64,000 bases of DNA from contig NZ_CP071090.1 of NCBI RefSeq assembly GCF_017301735.1, forward strand, positions 2,842,001 through 2,906,000, read 5' to 3'. This document shows, piece by piece, positions 27,918 to 36,415 of the stretch. Under the pieces are notes generated by a model, which searched no databases, had not been told where the DNA came from, and saw nothing but the letters and a program-made list of their open reading frames with translations. The first letter of the stretch is position 1. Every line of letters starts with the position of its first letter. Source of the stretch: Pyxidicoccus parkwaysis. GTDB lineage: Bacteria > Myxococcota > Myxococcia > Myxococcales > Myxococcaceae. The position numbers and the translations under genes were made by a program.

Positions 27918-29348
27918 ATGGCCAAGCCCAAGTCCGGGGCCAAGAAGACGACTCCCGCTGGCAAGGCTGGCGCAAAGCCCGCTGCGAAGAAGGACAACAC
28001 CGCCCGGCTGGATCTGATCAAGAACGCTTCCAAGCGCGTGGCGAAGGCTACGACGAAACTGGTGAAGGCTGTGCCGGAAGCGGCCAAGGTTGCCAAGGCC
28101 GCTGTGAAGAAGGCCGCGCTGCCGGAGAAGGCGCCCGAGGAGAAGGCTCCCAAGGCTGCTGCCGCCAAGGCGCCCGAGGAGAAGGCTCCCAAGGCCGCTG
28201 CCGCCAAGGCGCCCGCCGCGAAGAAGGCGGCGGCTCCTCCGGCCAAGACCGCCACTGCCGCCGCCAAGGCGCCCGCCGCGAAGGCCGCGGGTGGCAAGGC
28301 GTCCGGGAAGGCGGGGGGTGCCGCCTCGGCGCCCGTCGTGCCGGCCGCGGACCGTCCGCGCCCGCGCGCCACCAAGCTTCCGCCCCCGGGTGAGCCGCTC
28401 ACCAAGCGCGAGATGGAGCAACTCCTCACCGCCGGCGAGGGCCGTGGCGTCACGGGCGAGGGCAGCCTCAAGGGCCGCCTCGTGCTCGTGAACGACATGC
28501 CCAACCTGGTGGTGGTGGGGCGCGACAAGCGCGAGCTGACCTTCCTCCTCCAGGGGCCGGATCAGGAGGTCCTCCCGGCCTACGTGGACCACAAGGTCTC
28601 CGTGAGCGGGCTGATCCGCAAGACGACCAACCACGGCGGCGTGGTGGACGTGCGCAAGTACTCGGCGAAGAAGCCGGAGGCCGAGGTGGTGGAGGTGGCT
28701 CCCGCCGAGACGGAGCCGCGCCTGCGCTACCTGTCGCCCGGCGAGGTCTCCATGGTGACGGCGGCCGGCATGGGCGCGGGCATCAAGGGCTTCGCCTCCA
28801 TCCGCGGCAACCTCGAGATGACGGGCGAGGAGTTCGTCCTCGTGGTGTCCAACGGCGGCACGCGCCAGCAGGTGTCCTTCCTCATCGAGGGCAAGGCGGC
28901 CAGCAAGGGGCTGCGCAAGCACGTGGGCCACACGCTCCAGCTTCAGGGCGTGGTGGACAAGACGTCCGGCTGGGGCGGCCGCATCTCCGCGGAGACGGTG
29001 GAGCCGCGTCCCTCCGAGGCCCGCGCCGTGTCCCGCGACGAGATGGAGCTGGTCCACATCGAGGGCGAGGTGCCCACGTCCGTGGACGTGAAGCTCAACC
29101 ACGGCCTCACCGTGCGGCTACCGGAGCAGCCCGGCTTCACGTGGGCGATTGAGCCCACGGTGGCCAAGCGCGTGGGCCTGCGTGAGGCCAACTTCGAGCC
29201 CGGTCCCAACGGGGGACCGGCCACCCGCGAGTTCTTCTTCACGCCCCGCAACCCGGGCACCTTCGAGGTGGAGTTCTTCCTGGCCAAGGCGCTGACGCCC
29301 GGTCAGGTGGACCGCTCCTTCAAGATCAACGTCACGGTCAAGCCCTGA
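27918..29348 (+). CDS. Lys/Ala-rich H1-like tail joined to a beta-rich region (possible chagasin-like end)
   Basis: Residues 1-140 of this 476-residue protein are a Lys/Ala/Pro low-complexity region like eukaryotic H1 or bacterial AlgP-type tails, with a 13-residue direct repeat (KAPEEKAPKAAAA, twice). Residues 155-360 form beta-rich units with recurring strands (LVLVNDMPNLVVVGRDKRE, VSVSGLIRKTT, LVVSNGGTRQQVSFLIEGK, LQLQGVVDKTS), which look like two copies of one domain. The last 100 residues have LTVRLPEQPGFTWAI and FFFTPRNPGTFEVEFF, the pattern of chagasin-like (I42) protease inhibitors. That reading is tentative. No signal peptide is present, so an inhibitor of outside proteases is not obvious. 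AAGGAG precedes the ATG. Confidence 0.7.
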   Translation: MAKPKSGAKKTTPAGKAGAKPAAKKDNTARLDLIKNASKRVAKATTKLVKAVPEAAKVAKAAVKKAALPEKAPEEKAPKAAAAKAPEEKAPKAAAAKAPAAKKAAAPPAKTATAAAKAPAAKAAGGKASGKAGGAASAPVVPAADRPRPRATKLPPPGEPLTKREMEQLLTAGEGRGVTGEGSLKGRLVLVNDMPNLVVVGRDKRELTFLLQGPDQEVLPAYVDHKVSVSGLIRKTTNHGGVVDVRKYSAKKPEAEVVEVAPAETEPRLRYLSPGEVSMVTAAGMGAGIKGFASIRGNLEMTGEEFVLVVSNGGTRQQVSFLIEGKAASKGLRKHVGHTLQLQGVVDKTSGWGGRISAETVEPRPSEARAVSRDEMELVHIEGEVPTSVDVKLNHGLTVRLPEQPGFTWAIEPTVAKRVGLREANFEPGPNGGPATREFFFTPRNPGTFEVEFFLAKALTPGQVDRSFKINVTVKP

Positions 29349-29357
29349 GGGGCGTCG

Positions 29358-29375
29358 CCCGGAGCAGGCTCCGGG
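29358..29375 (+). terminator. GC hairpin after the H1-tailed gene
   Basis: CCCGGAG (29358-29364) pairs with CTCCGGG (29369-29375) across a 4-base loop, 10 bases after the stop codon. No T-run follows, so it may be a weak or rho-assisted end, or simply a structured spacer before rnr. Confidence 0.35.
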
Positions 29376-29456
29376 AGGCGGCCGGCCGCCGGGGGGTTCC
29401 CGTCCGGTCCATCCGGGCTTACCCGTTCCCGTAGCGGCCGAGCCGCGACCCTCAAC

Positions 29457-32400
29457 GTGAGCCTCTCTCCAGACCAACTCAAGCAGATCCTCGCAGACGC
29501 CGACCACCCGCTGGGCATCAAGGAGCTCCTCCGGCTCGCCGGCCTGCACCCCGGGCAACAGACCGAGTTGAAGCGCGCGCTGCGCGAGCTCGTCCGCAAG
29601 GGGGCCATCCAGAAGGAAGGCAAGCGCTTCCTCCCCATGGAGGCCCCCGCTCCGGCGCGGCGCCCTGACGGCGGAGAGCAGGAGCTCCCGCCGAGCCCCT
29701 GGAGCCGAAAGGGCGCCGGGGCCGCGCCACAGGAAGGGCACGAGCAGCGTGCCCCCCGCGGTCCCCAGGGCCGCGAGCACCCGTCAGGCCAGGGCTTCCG
29801 GAGCCGCGAGCGTCCGGGCCGGGACTTCGGGGGCGGCCGCGAGCGCCGTGGCTTCGCCGGCAAGGACGCCGCCCGGGGTGGTGGCTTCCGGAGGCGCGGC
29901 GAGGAGCGCTTCGCTCCACGCGGGCGCGGCTTCGAGGGCGAGGACGTGCCCACGGTGGAGGGCATCCTCCACGTCCACCGCGACGGCTACGGCTTCGTGC
30001 ACCCGGTGTCGGGCGAGGGGGAGAACATCTTCCTGCCGCCGGGCGAGGCGCAGCGGGCGCTCGACAATGACCGGGTGGTGGTGGAGGTCTCCGGCCGCCC
30101 CGGGCGCTTCGAGGGCCGGCTGGTGCGCGTGGTGGACCGCCGCCGCGAGCTGGCGGTGGGCACCTACGTGGAGCAGGGCCGCCACGCGGTGGTGTACCCC
30201 ACGGACACGAGCCTGCCGGGCCCCATCCGCGTCCCCTTCACGCAGATGGCGCAGGAGGGCGACCTGGTGAAGGTGCGGCTCGGCGTGGGCGCGCACCTGT
30301 TGGATCCGGACCGGGGGCTCTTCGGCGAGGTGGCCGGCTCGCTCGGCAAGCCCGGAGAGCCGAGCGCCGAGGTGCTGGGCACCGCCTTCTCCCAGGGCTT
30401 CTCCGACGAGTTCCCGCCCGAGGCGATGGACGAGGCGGACCGCTACCAGGTGACGGTGACGGACGAGGAGGCGCGCGGGGAGAACCGGCGCGACCTGCGC
30501 GCCATGCCGCTCATCACCATCGACGGCGAGGACGCGCGCGACTTCGACGACGCCGTCTACACCGAGGCGCACGGGGACGGGTGGCGGCTGGTGGTGGCCA
30601 TCGCCGACGTGTCCCACTACGTGCGGCGGGGCAGCGCGCTGGACGCGGAGGCGCTGCGGCGCGCTACGTCCGTGTACCTGCCGGACCGCGTGCTGCCCAT
30701 GCTGCCGGAGCGGCTGAGCAACGGCATCTGCTCGCTGCGTCCCGACGAGGACCGGCTGTGCATGGTGGCGGACATGACGTTCGACCGCCACGGCCAGCGA
30801 CGCTCGTACGAGCTGTACCCGGCGGTGATGCGCAGCGCCGCGCGGTGCACGTACAACGAGGTGCAGGACGTCCTCGACGGCAAGGACGTGCCGCACCGCA
30901 ATGCCTTCAAGCCGCACTTCGAGCAGCTGATGGCGCTGGCGCGCGCGCTGATGAAGATGCGCAAGGAGCGCGGCGCCATCGACTTCGACCTGCCCGAGCA
31001 CAAGGTGGTGCTGGGCAAGGACGGCCTGCCGCTGCGCATGGACAAGCGCGAGCGGAAGGACAGTCACCGCCTGATTGAGGAGTGCATGCTCGCCGCCAAC
31101 GAGGCGGTGGCGCGCTTCTTCCAGGACGAGGGCCTGCCCACGGTGTACCGGTTCCACGGCGAGCCGGACCCGGAGAAGCTGGCCACGTTCGCCTCGCTGG
31201 CGGAGGCGTATGGCTTCAAGCTGCGCTTCGAGGACGGCGTGTCCTCGAAGGAGCTGGACGCATTCGTCAGCCAGCTCTCGGGCCACCCGGAGCAGCGGGC
31301 GCTGAACCAGCTGTTGCTGCGCTCCATGATGCAGGCCGTCTACACGGCGTCGAAAGTGGGGCACTACGGCCTGGCGGCGGAGCACTACCTGCACTTCACC
31401 TCGCCGATTCGGCGCTACCCGGACCTGCTGGTGCACCGGCTGCTGAAGGCGCACTGGGCGCGGCACGGGAAGAAGCCCTCGGAGGGCATGCTGGAGCGCG
31501 AGGAGGCCCAGCTCGAGGACATGGCCATGCAGTGCTCCGAGCGCGAGCGCGCGGCCATGCAGGTGGAGCGCGAGGTGGTGTCCTTCTACGCGTGCCTGCT
31601 GATGAAGGACCACGTGGGCGAGGAGTTCGCCGCGACAGTGGCCGCGATTACGGACTTCGGCTTCTTCGTCGAGCTGGACGTGGAGCACGTGGAAGGGCTG
31701 GTGAAGGCGGAGACGCTGGGCCCGGGCGCGAAGCTGGACAAGCAGACGCACGCGCTGGTGTACGCCCACGGGCGCCGCGTGCGCGTGGGGCAGAAGCTGC
31801 GCGTGCGGCTCCAGTCCGTGAATGTGACGGCGCGGAAGATGGACTTCGAGGCGCTCCAGTTCGAGGGCGAGGCGGTGCTGGCCCGTGTCGAGAGGGCCGG
31901 TCCGCACCGTCGCCGCGAGTGGGAGGCCGAGGCGCCGAGAGGCCACGGCCGCGAGCGGGCAGGGCGTCCAGGCCGCCGGGAGCGCGAGGCCGCAGCGGCG
32001 GGCGGGCAGCAGGGCCGCCGCGAGGAGCCGCCCCACGCGGGACCGCGTGGACGCTTCGTGCGAGAGGGCCGTCGCGAGGAGGCCGCGCCGACGCGTGCGG
32101 GGTCTCGCTTCCAGCGCACGTCGAGGGAGGCGGAGCCGCAGCAGCCCGTTGCGTCCACCGGGCCGACGAAGGGGCCGAAGCGGAGGATGTTCGTGCGGCC
32201 GGAGGTCCCCGCGTCGGAGGCCGAGGCGCTTCCGCAGACGCCAGGAGCTCCCGAGGCCGGAGGCGAGCCCCAGGGGCTGCCCTCGGCGCAGCCATGGGAG
32301 GCCGCGGGCGAGGAGGCCGCGAGGTCTCCGCATCCGGGCTTCGACCGCATCCGGGCGCTGGCATCGCAGCGCAAGGGAGGCGGCAGGGGAGACACGCGTG

Positions 32401-32996
32401 GCGCGGCCCATCCCAGGCACGGCGGGAACAAGCCCAACCGGGAATGGCAGACCGGCTCCGGTCCTCGATTCCCCGCGCCCAGGCCCAGGCCCGAGACGCA
32501 GGAGTCCTTCGTCGACGTCCTCGAGGCGCGGCCCGAGGCGCAGGAGATGCCCGGAGCGCTTCCTGATGTCTCCATGAAGCCCGTGGCCGAGACGGGTACG
32601 CCCGCGCGTGTAGAGGCTGAGACTGGCCCTGCTGTTGCCGCGCGGCCCGCCGCCGAGGCCCGTCCTCCCGCGCCCGTCGAGCACGCGGCTCCGGAGCGTG
32701 TGCCTACCGAGCCCGAGCAGGTGAGCGCGGCACGCGAGGCAGGGCCCATGGAGCCTGTTGCCGCCCCCGCTCGAGGTGCGAAGCGCAAGGCCGCGAGCAA
32801 GAAGGCAGCGGCGAAGAAGCGCGCGCCAACGAAGAAGAAGGCCGCAGCCAAGGTCGCCAAGAAGGCCCCGAAGAAGAAGGCGGCGAAACCGGCGCGGGGA
32901 GCGAAGGGCTCGAAGCCCGCGAAGTCCCGCGCAGCGAAGAGCGCGAAGCCGCGCGCCCCCGCGAAGACGAAGTCACCGGGGCGCAAGAAACGCTGA
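29457..32996 (+). CDS. rnr: Ribonuclease R with long disordered H1-like C-terminal extension
   Basis: RNase R is a processive 3'-5' exoribonuclease. An N-terminal winged-helix segment (1-60) precedes an Arg/Gly-rich linker (65-165), cold-shock-type OB domains, the RNB catalytic domain with TIDGEDARDFDDAVYT near 355-370 holding the metal-binding Asp residues, and an S1 domain near 720-805 (ATVAAITDFGFFVELDVEHV). Family members are usually about 700-850 residues. Here a further 370 residues follow, first Arg/Gly/Glu-rich, then Pro/Ala/Glu-rich, ending in a 75-residue Lys/Ala tail (KKAAAKKRAPTKKKAAAKV). The start is GTG 29457 without a clear ribosome site. The stop codon lies inside a 79-bp tandem duplication. 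Confidence 0.95.
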   Translation: MSLSPDQLKQILADADHPLGIKELLRLAGLHPGQQTELKRALRELVRKGAIQKEGKRFLPMEAPAPARRPDGGEQELPPSPWSRKGAGAAPQEGHEQRAPRGPQGREHPSGQGFRSRERPGRDFGGGRERRGFAGKDAARGGGFRRRGEERFAPRGRGFEGEDVPTVEGILHVHRDGYGFVHPVSGEGENIFLPPGEAQRALDNDRVVVEVSGRPGRFEGRLVRVVDRRRELAVGTYVEQGRHAVVYPTDTSLPGPIRVPFTQMAQEGDLVKVRLGVGAHLLDPDRGLFGEVAGSLGKPGEPSAEVLGTAFSQGFSDEFPPEAMDEADRYQVTVTDEEARGENRRDLRAMPLITIDGEDARDFDDAVYTEAHGDGWRLVVAIADVSHYVRRGSALDAEALRRATSVYLPDRVLPMLPERLSNGICSLRPDEDRLCMVADMTFDRHGQRRSYELYPAVMRSAARCTYNEVQDVLDGKDVPHRNAFKPHFEQLMALARALMKMRKERGAIDFDLPEHKVVLGKDGLPLRMDKRERKDSHRLIEECMLAANEAVARFFQDEGLPTVYRFHGEPDPEKLATFASLAEAYGFKLRFEDGVSSKELDAFVSQLSGHPEQRALNQLLLRSMMQAVYTASKVGHYGLAAEHYLHFTSPIRRYPDLLVHRLLKAHWARHGKKPSEGMLEREEAQLEDMAMQCSERERAAMQVEREVVSFYACLLMKDHVGEEFAATVAAITDFGFFVELDVEHVEGLVKAETLGPGAKLDKQTHALVYAHGRRVRVGQKLRVRLQSVNVTARKMDFEALQFEGEAVLARVERAGPHRRREWEAEAPRGHGRERAGRPGRREREAAAAGGQQGRREEPPHAGPRGRFVREGRREEAAPTRAGSRFQRTSREAEPQQPVASTGPTKGPKRRMFVRPEVPASEAEALPQTPGAPEAGGEPQGLPSAQPWEAAGEEAARSPHPGFDRIRALASQRKGGGRGDTRGAAHPRHGGNKPNREWQTGSGPRFPAPRPRPETQESFVDVLEARPEAQEMPGALPDVSMKPVAETGTPARVEAETGPAVAARPAAEARPPAPVEHAAPERVPTEPEQVSAAREAGPMEPVAAPARGAKRKAASKKAAAKKRAPTKKKAAAKVAKKAPKKKAAKPARGAKGSKPAKSRAAKSAKPRAPAKTKSPGRKKR

Positions 32997-33128
32997 TGTT
33001 CTCTGCGAGCCGCAGGCGTTCTCCACCTGCGGCTCGGGCGTCATCCGTGAGTCACCAGGGCGCACGAAGCGCTGATGTTCTCCGCGACGTGCAGGCATTC
33101 TCCACCTGCGGCACGGACGTCCTGCGCG
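32971..33128. repeat. 79-bp imperfect tandem duplication across the rnr stop codon
   Basis: Bases 32971-33049 and 33050-33128 align without gaps at roughly 84 percent identity. Each begins AGTCACC, includes GCTGATGTTCTC (containing the rnr TGA in the first copy), and has TTCTCCACCTGCGG. Copy one carries a perfect 10-bp hairpin, GAGCCGCAGG/CCTGCGGCTC (33007-33035); in copy two it is decayed. A third GAGCCGCAGG lies just beyond at 33128-33137. The hairpin could serve as the rnr terminator. Confidence 0.85.
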
Positions 33129-33152
33129 AGCCGCAGGTGGCCTCCACCCGTC

Positions 33153-34433
33153 TCAGTGGATGAAGTCGGCGAGCCGCGTCTGGACGAACGCGCCGACGAG
33201 CCCCAGCAGCATCACCATCCCCAGTGCCCATCCGAGCCGCAGCGTCAGCGGGCGCTGCTCGGACACGCGGGCCACGAGCACGAAGTTGACGCCGGCGCTC
33301 GCGAGCGACGCGATGATGGCGCCCACTCCGGCGATGGTCGGCGACAGCAGTCCATGTGCACACAGCGAGGCCGCGGACGCCACCGCCGAGGCGCTGGACA
33401 CCAGGCCCCCCAGTGCGCTCACCGCGTAGAAGCCCGCGTGTCCCAGCAGGCTCTGTCCCGCCGTACCCACCACCTGGAACAGCAGGAGGAAGGCCCCGAA
33501 CTTGAGCGCCGACTGGAGCGAAAAAGGGCTCTGCAGCGGCAGCGAGGGCGCCTCGGGCCCCGGCGCGTCGGGCCGCCGAGTGCGCACCAGCGCCAGCCCG
33601 ACGCTCGACAACAGGATGAGCGCGAGCGGCACCGCCGAGTTCACCAGCGCCCGGTACGACAAGAGCCCGAGCAGCACCGCGTTGCGAAGCGCCATGGCGG
33701 CAGTAGCCAGCATCACCCCACGGTAGGCCACGTCCTGCAGCCGGCCATCCGTCTCGCGCACGCGGTTGGACAGCTCCGTCACGGTGACGGTGCTGTTGAC
33801 GAGCCCGCCCAGGAAGCCGGTGACCTCCACGCCGCGCGTGCCGAAGAGCTTGAGCAGCAGGTAGTTCACGAAGCCCATCGCCGCGATGAGGATGACCGTC
33901 ACCCAGGCAGCCCGGGGCGCGATGAGGCCCCACGGGTCCACGGGTGAGGCCGGCAGCACCGGGTAGATGGCGAACGCGAGGATGGCCAGCAGGATGGCGG
34001 AGCGCAGCTCCTCGGCGGTGATCTGATGGCTGAAGCCCGCGAGCCGCTCCTTCCACGTAAGCAACCCCGCGCTGGTGACGGCCACGGCAGCGGGAGTCAC
34101 CACATGCCCCAGTCCGCACAACACACCCGTGAAGCCCGTCACCAACAGGGCCGCGGACGTGGTGAGCTCGGCGCCCTGGTTCGCTCGCAGGGACTGCCAG
34201 TTCAGGAAGCACACCAGGACGCCCAGCAGCAACACGGCGGCGATGGCGAACTGCGGGCCCAGCAACCCACCCAGTCCTCCGAGCAGCGACGCGAAGCCGA
34301 ACGTGCGCAGGCCCGCCTCCTTGCCGCGCCACTCACGCTCCAGTCCCACGAACAGCCCCACCGCCAGGGCGAGCATCAACCGCATCAGGGTCTGCAGCGG
34401 AGGCCATGCAACGGCCGGAGGAATGCCTTCCAA
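33153..34433 (-). CDS. MgtC/SapB-family membrane protein with DUF4010 domain
   Basis: The 426-residue protein has about twelve hydrophobic spans. The N-terminal 150 residues match MgtC/SapB (LALAVGLFVGLEREWRGKEAGLRTF), and the rest matches DUF4010 (VEVTGFLGGLVNSTVTVTEL and LGGLVSSASAVASAASL, two internally similar halves). The family is membrane-bound, and its substrate is not known. The apparent start is a TTG at 34433; an ATG at 34385 lies inside the first helix and would remove part of it, so the longer form is reported. It is separated from rnr by the duplicated hairpin region and is convergent with it. Confidence 0.88.
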   Translation of the reverse strand: MEGIPPAVAWPPLQTLMRLMLALAVGLFVGLEREWRGKEAGLRTFGFASLLGGLGGLLGPQFAIAAVLLLGVLVCFLNWQSLRANQGAELTTSAALLVTGFTGVLCGLGHVVTPAAVAVTSAGLLTWKERLAGFSHQITAEELRSAILLAILAFAIYPVLPASPVDPWGLIAPRAAWVTVILIAAMGFVNYLLLKLFGTRGVEVTGFLGGLVNSTVTVTELSNRVRETDGRLQDVAYRGVMLATAAMALRNAVLLGLLSYRALVNSAVPLALILLSSVGLALVRTRRPDAPGPEAPSLPLQSPFSLQSALKFGAFLLLFQVVGTAGQSLLGHAGFYAVSALGGLVSSASAVASAASLCAHGLLSPTIAGVGAIIASLASAGVNFVLVARVSEQRPLTLRLGWALGMVMLLGLVGAFVQTRLADFIH

Positions 34434-34478
34434 GTGATTGACCTGCCTTCCCGGTTGGAGGGGTGAAAGCGCGAGTGC

Positions 34479-35555
34479 TCAGGTGGTTTCGCGGGGAACG
34501 TCGCGCGCCGAGCCGCTGACGGAATACAGCCTCCGCCAGCCGCGCTCGCGCAGCAGCCGCTGCATGGGCTCGCGCAGGGCCGCACGGAGTTGCCGCTCCT
34601 CGTCCGGCGTGGCGCTCGCGCGGACGGGCAGGCTCCAGGACACGCCGTCGCTCGTGCCCACCGCGGGGGCCTCACCCGGCAGCACCAGCCGCACGACGAG
34701 TGGAGGCAGTCCATCCGGCTCGGGCTTCAGGGCAGTGTCACCGGAGACAGCGCGTGCCCGTTCCGGAGACGCGAGCTGGTTGAAGAGGGACACGGCCAGC
34801 TCCGCCACCTGCGGCTGCGAGCACTGGAAGATGAGCGTCCATGTGCGGGCCGGCTTCGAGGTCGGCGCCTGCAACCAGCGGAACAGGCACACCGCGAGCG
34901 TCGCGCCGAGCATCTGCGCGGCGACGAACGACTCCACGTCCATCGGGTGCACGGCGCTGGCTCGGGTGCTCACCGCACGAGCGAGAATGAGCGCGGGATT
35001 GGCCAACGAGCGCGAGTCGGTGAACCACACCGTGGCGGCCACATAGCCGGCCACGGCGAGCGGAATGGCGGAAGGCCGGCTGCGCACACAGCCCCGGACG
35101 ATGACGAGCAGGCCAAAGGTGGCGACCAGCTCCGTGAGGAACTGCCCCCAACTGGCCGAGGGCATCCGCGTGGAGATGAGCACCGGCTCGCCGCACATGA
35201 CGTGCGCGACGAGTCGCCCCACCAGCCCGCCACCGAGCTGGGCCAGCACATAGCGGGGCACATCGCCCCAGGGCGTCCCGTCCTCGAGCGCATCCGCGAA
35301 GGTGAGGGCGGGATTGAAGTGCGCACCGGAGAGCGGCTGGAGCACCAGCGTGAGGCATGCCAGCACCGCGCCGGCCGCGAGGGACATGAAGAGCCGCCCG
35401 TCGGTGGCGCTCACTCCCAGGTGGTCGGCGCCATGGTGGGCGCCTTCGAGGGCCACCACGAGCAGCCCGCAGCCGAGCGCTTCGACCACCATTCGCCGAG
35501 GCCGGTTCAGGCGCTCTGCGGCGGGAGACACGGAGGATTGGGACACAGCCGTCAT
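34479..35555 (-). CDS. Aquaporin-family channel fused to a degenerate arsenate-reductase-like domain
   Basis: Residues 20-230 form a six-span MIP channel with both NPA boxes, HFNPALTFADA (81-83) and ANPALILARAV (186-188). Residues 238-345 form a cytosolic domain that aligns by eye with low-molecular-weight-phosphatase-type ArsC: TLIFQC, then AELAVSLFNQLA, then AVSGDTALKPEP, then PLVVRLV, mirroring VLFVC, MAEALLNHLA, AFSAGTEP and PLVVEVM. The catalytic loop Cys-x5-Arg is missing, since only a short SQPQ joins the Cys to the helix. Active aquaporin-ArsC fusions are known in arsenic resistance; this one seems catalytically dead. ATG 35555 is used, and further upstream frame is unlike any channel. 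Confidence 0.8.
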   Translation of the reverse strand: MTAVSQSSVSPAAERLNRPRRMVVEALGCGLLVVALEGAHHGADHLGVSATDGRLFMSLAAGAVLACLTLVLQPLSGAHFNPALTFADALEDGTPWGDVPRYVLAQLGGGLVGRLVAHVMCGEPVLISTRMPSASWGQFLTELVATFGLLVIVRGCVRSRPSAIPLAVAGYVAATVWFTDSRSLANPALILARAVSTRASAVHPMDVESFVAAQMLGATLAVCLFRWLQAPTSKPARTWTLIFQCSQPQVAELAVSLFNQLASPERARAVSGDTALKPEPDGLPPLVVRLVLPGEAPAVGTSDGVSWSLPVRASATPDEERQLRAALREPMQRLLRERGWRRLYSVSGSARDVPRETT

Positions 35556-36035
35556 CGCATGGCCCTCCACCAGGAGGCGGAGCCACGCGCGGTGGGACGG
35601 CCACCGTGAGTGCTCCGCCGTTCCGTGCGGGCCCTTGGGAGTGTCCGGCTCCACCACCGCACGTGGATCGCACACCCTACGCATCAGCGGCGCATCCGTC
35701 AAAGGCAGGCGGCCCACTGCGTGCCCGGGGCTAATCCTCGGGTCGATTCCGCCTGTTGGCGGGGCGACGTGCCGTCACCGTCAGGCGGCTCGCCGGAACG
35801 GCTCCAGCCGCGCCCCCTGCTTGGACCATGCCCGCCTGCGTTCAGTCGCAGGCACGGGCTTCGACCGCGCCCCTGCTCGGACCATGCCCGCCTGCGGCCA
35901 GTCGCAGGCACGGGCTTCGACCGCGCCCCTGCTCGGACCGTGCGCTCCTGCGTTCAGTCAAGAGGGCCCGCTTCCCACGCAGGCGCGAGGAGCCAGCGCG
36001 GCTATGCTTCCGGGCCAACCGCAAGGAGGCAGCGC
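35556..36035. other. Intergenic region with tandem hairpin repeats
   Basis: These 480 bases separate the divergent aquaporin fusion and the DUF3185 gene. No gene is recognised. The half nearest the aquaporin gene (35556-35800) shows nothing specific. The rest holds a 56-bp tandem repeat. Promoters for both genes should be here but none is clear. Confidence 0.65.
35809..35957. repeat. 56-bp tandem repeat with internal hairpins
   Basis: GGACC anchors recur at 35823, 35879 and 35935, an exact 56-base period over about 2.6 copies. Each full copy holds GCCTGCG...CGCAGGC, a 7-bp stem with a 6-base loop (loop TTCAGT in copy one, GCCAGT in copy two), flanked by GCCCG/CGGGC that can extend it. Copy three lacks the second arm. 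Loop changes with preserved stems suggest the structure rather than the loop is kept. There are no spacers or associated cas genes. Confidence 0.85.
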
Positions 36036-36260
36036 GTGGGATTCGTCCGGCTTTTGGGAGTGATGCTCGCCGTCGCGGGAGGCGTGATGCTGTGGACGGG
36101 CCTGCGCGCGCGGGACTCGATGGCGGAGCGGGTCACCGAGGCCTTCACCGGCCGCAACACCGAGAGCACCACGCTGTACCTCGCGGGCGGCGGCGCGGCG
36201 CTGGCCGGTGGAGTCCTGCTGGTGCTCTTCGGCGAAGGCGGCGGTCGGCGCCGACGGTAG
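36036..36260 (+). CDS. DUF3185 small membrane protein
   Basis: The 74-residue protein has two hydrophobic spans (FVRLLGVMLAVAGGVMLWTGL and LYLAGGGAALAGGVLLVLFG) joined by the loop RDSMAERVTEAFTGRNTEST. The span-loop-span layout and the SEAFTG-type loop are those of DUF3185, a family of unknown function. The start is GTG 36036 with AAGGAGG six bases upstream. It ends in a Gly-Gly-Arg-rich basic tail. Confidence 0.85.
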   Translation: MGFVRLLGVMLAVAGGVMLWTGLRARDSMAERVTEAFTGRNTESTTLYLAGGGAALAGGVLLVLFGEGGGRRRR

Positions 36261-36415
36261 TGCCACGACGGCAACCGCGTGGCCTCACTCGGGCGTGAGC
36301 GAAGCACCACCACCAGAGTACCGAGCTGGCACTCCCGGACGCGGGCAGAGCCTGGGTCTTGTGCGGCGCGCGGAGCACTTGTCAGACTCCGCACGCCTCA
36401 ACCCTGGAGTCCCCG

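Noticed and set aside
29784..32684. 966-residue open frame on the minus strand opposite rnr
   Set aside because: It is a mirror of a high-GC gene: composition is His/Arg/Leu-rich with no domain, and the plus strand holds a clear RNase R.
35809..35957. CRISPR array
   Set aside because: Copies are contiguous 56-bp tandem units without unique spacers, fewer than three full copies, and no cas genes nearby.
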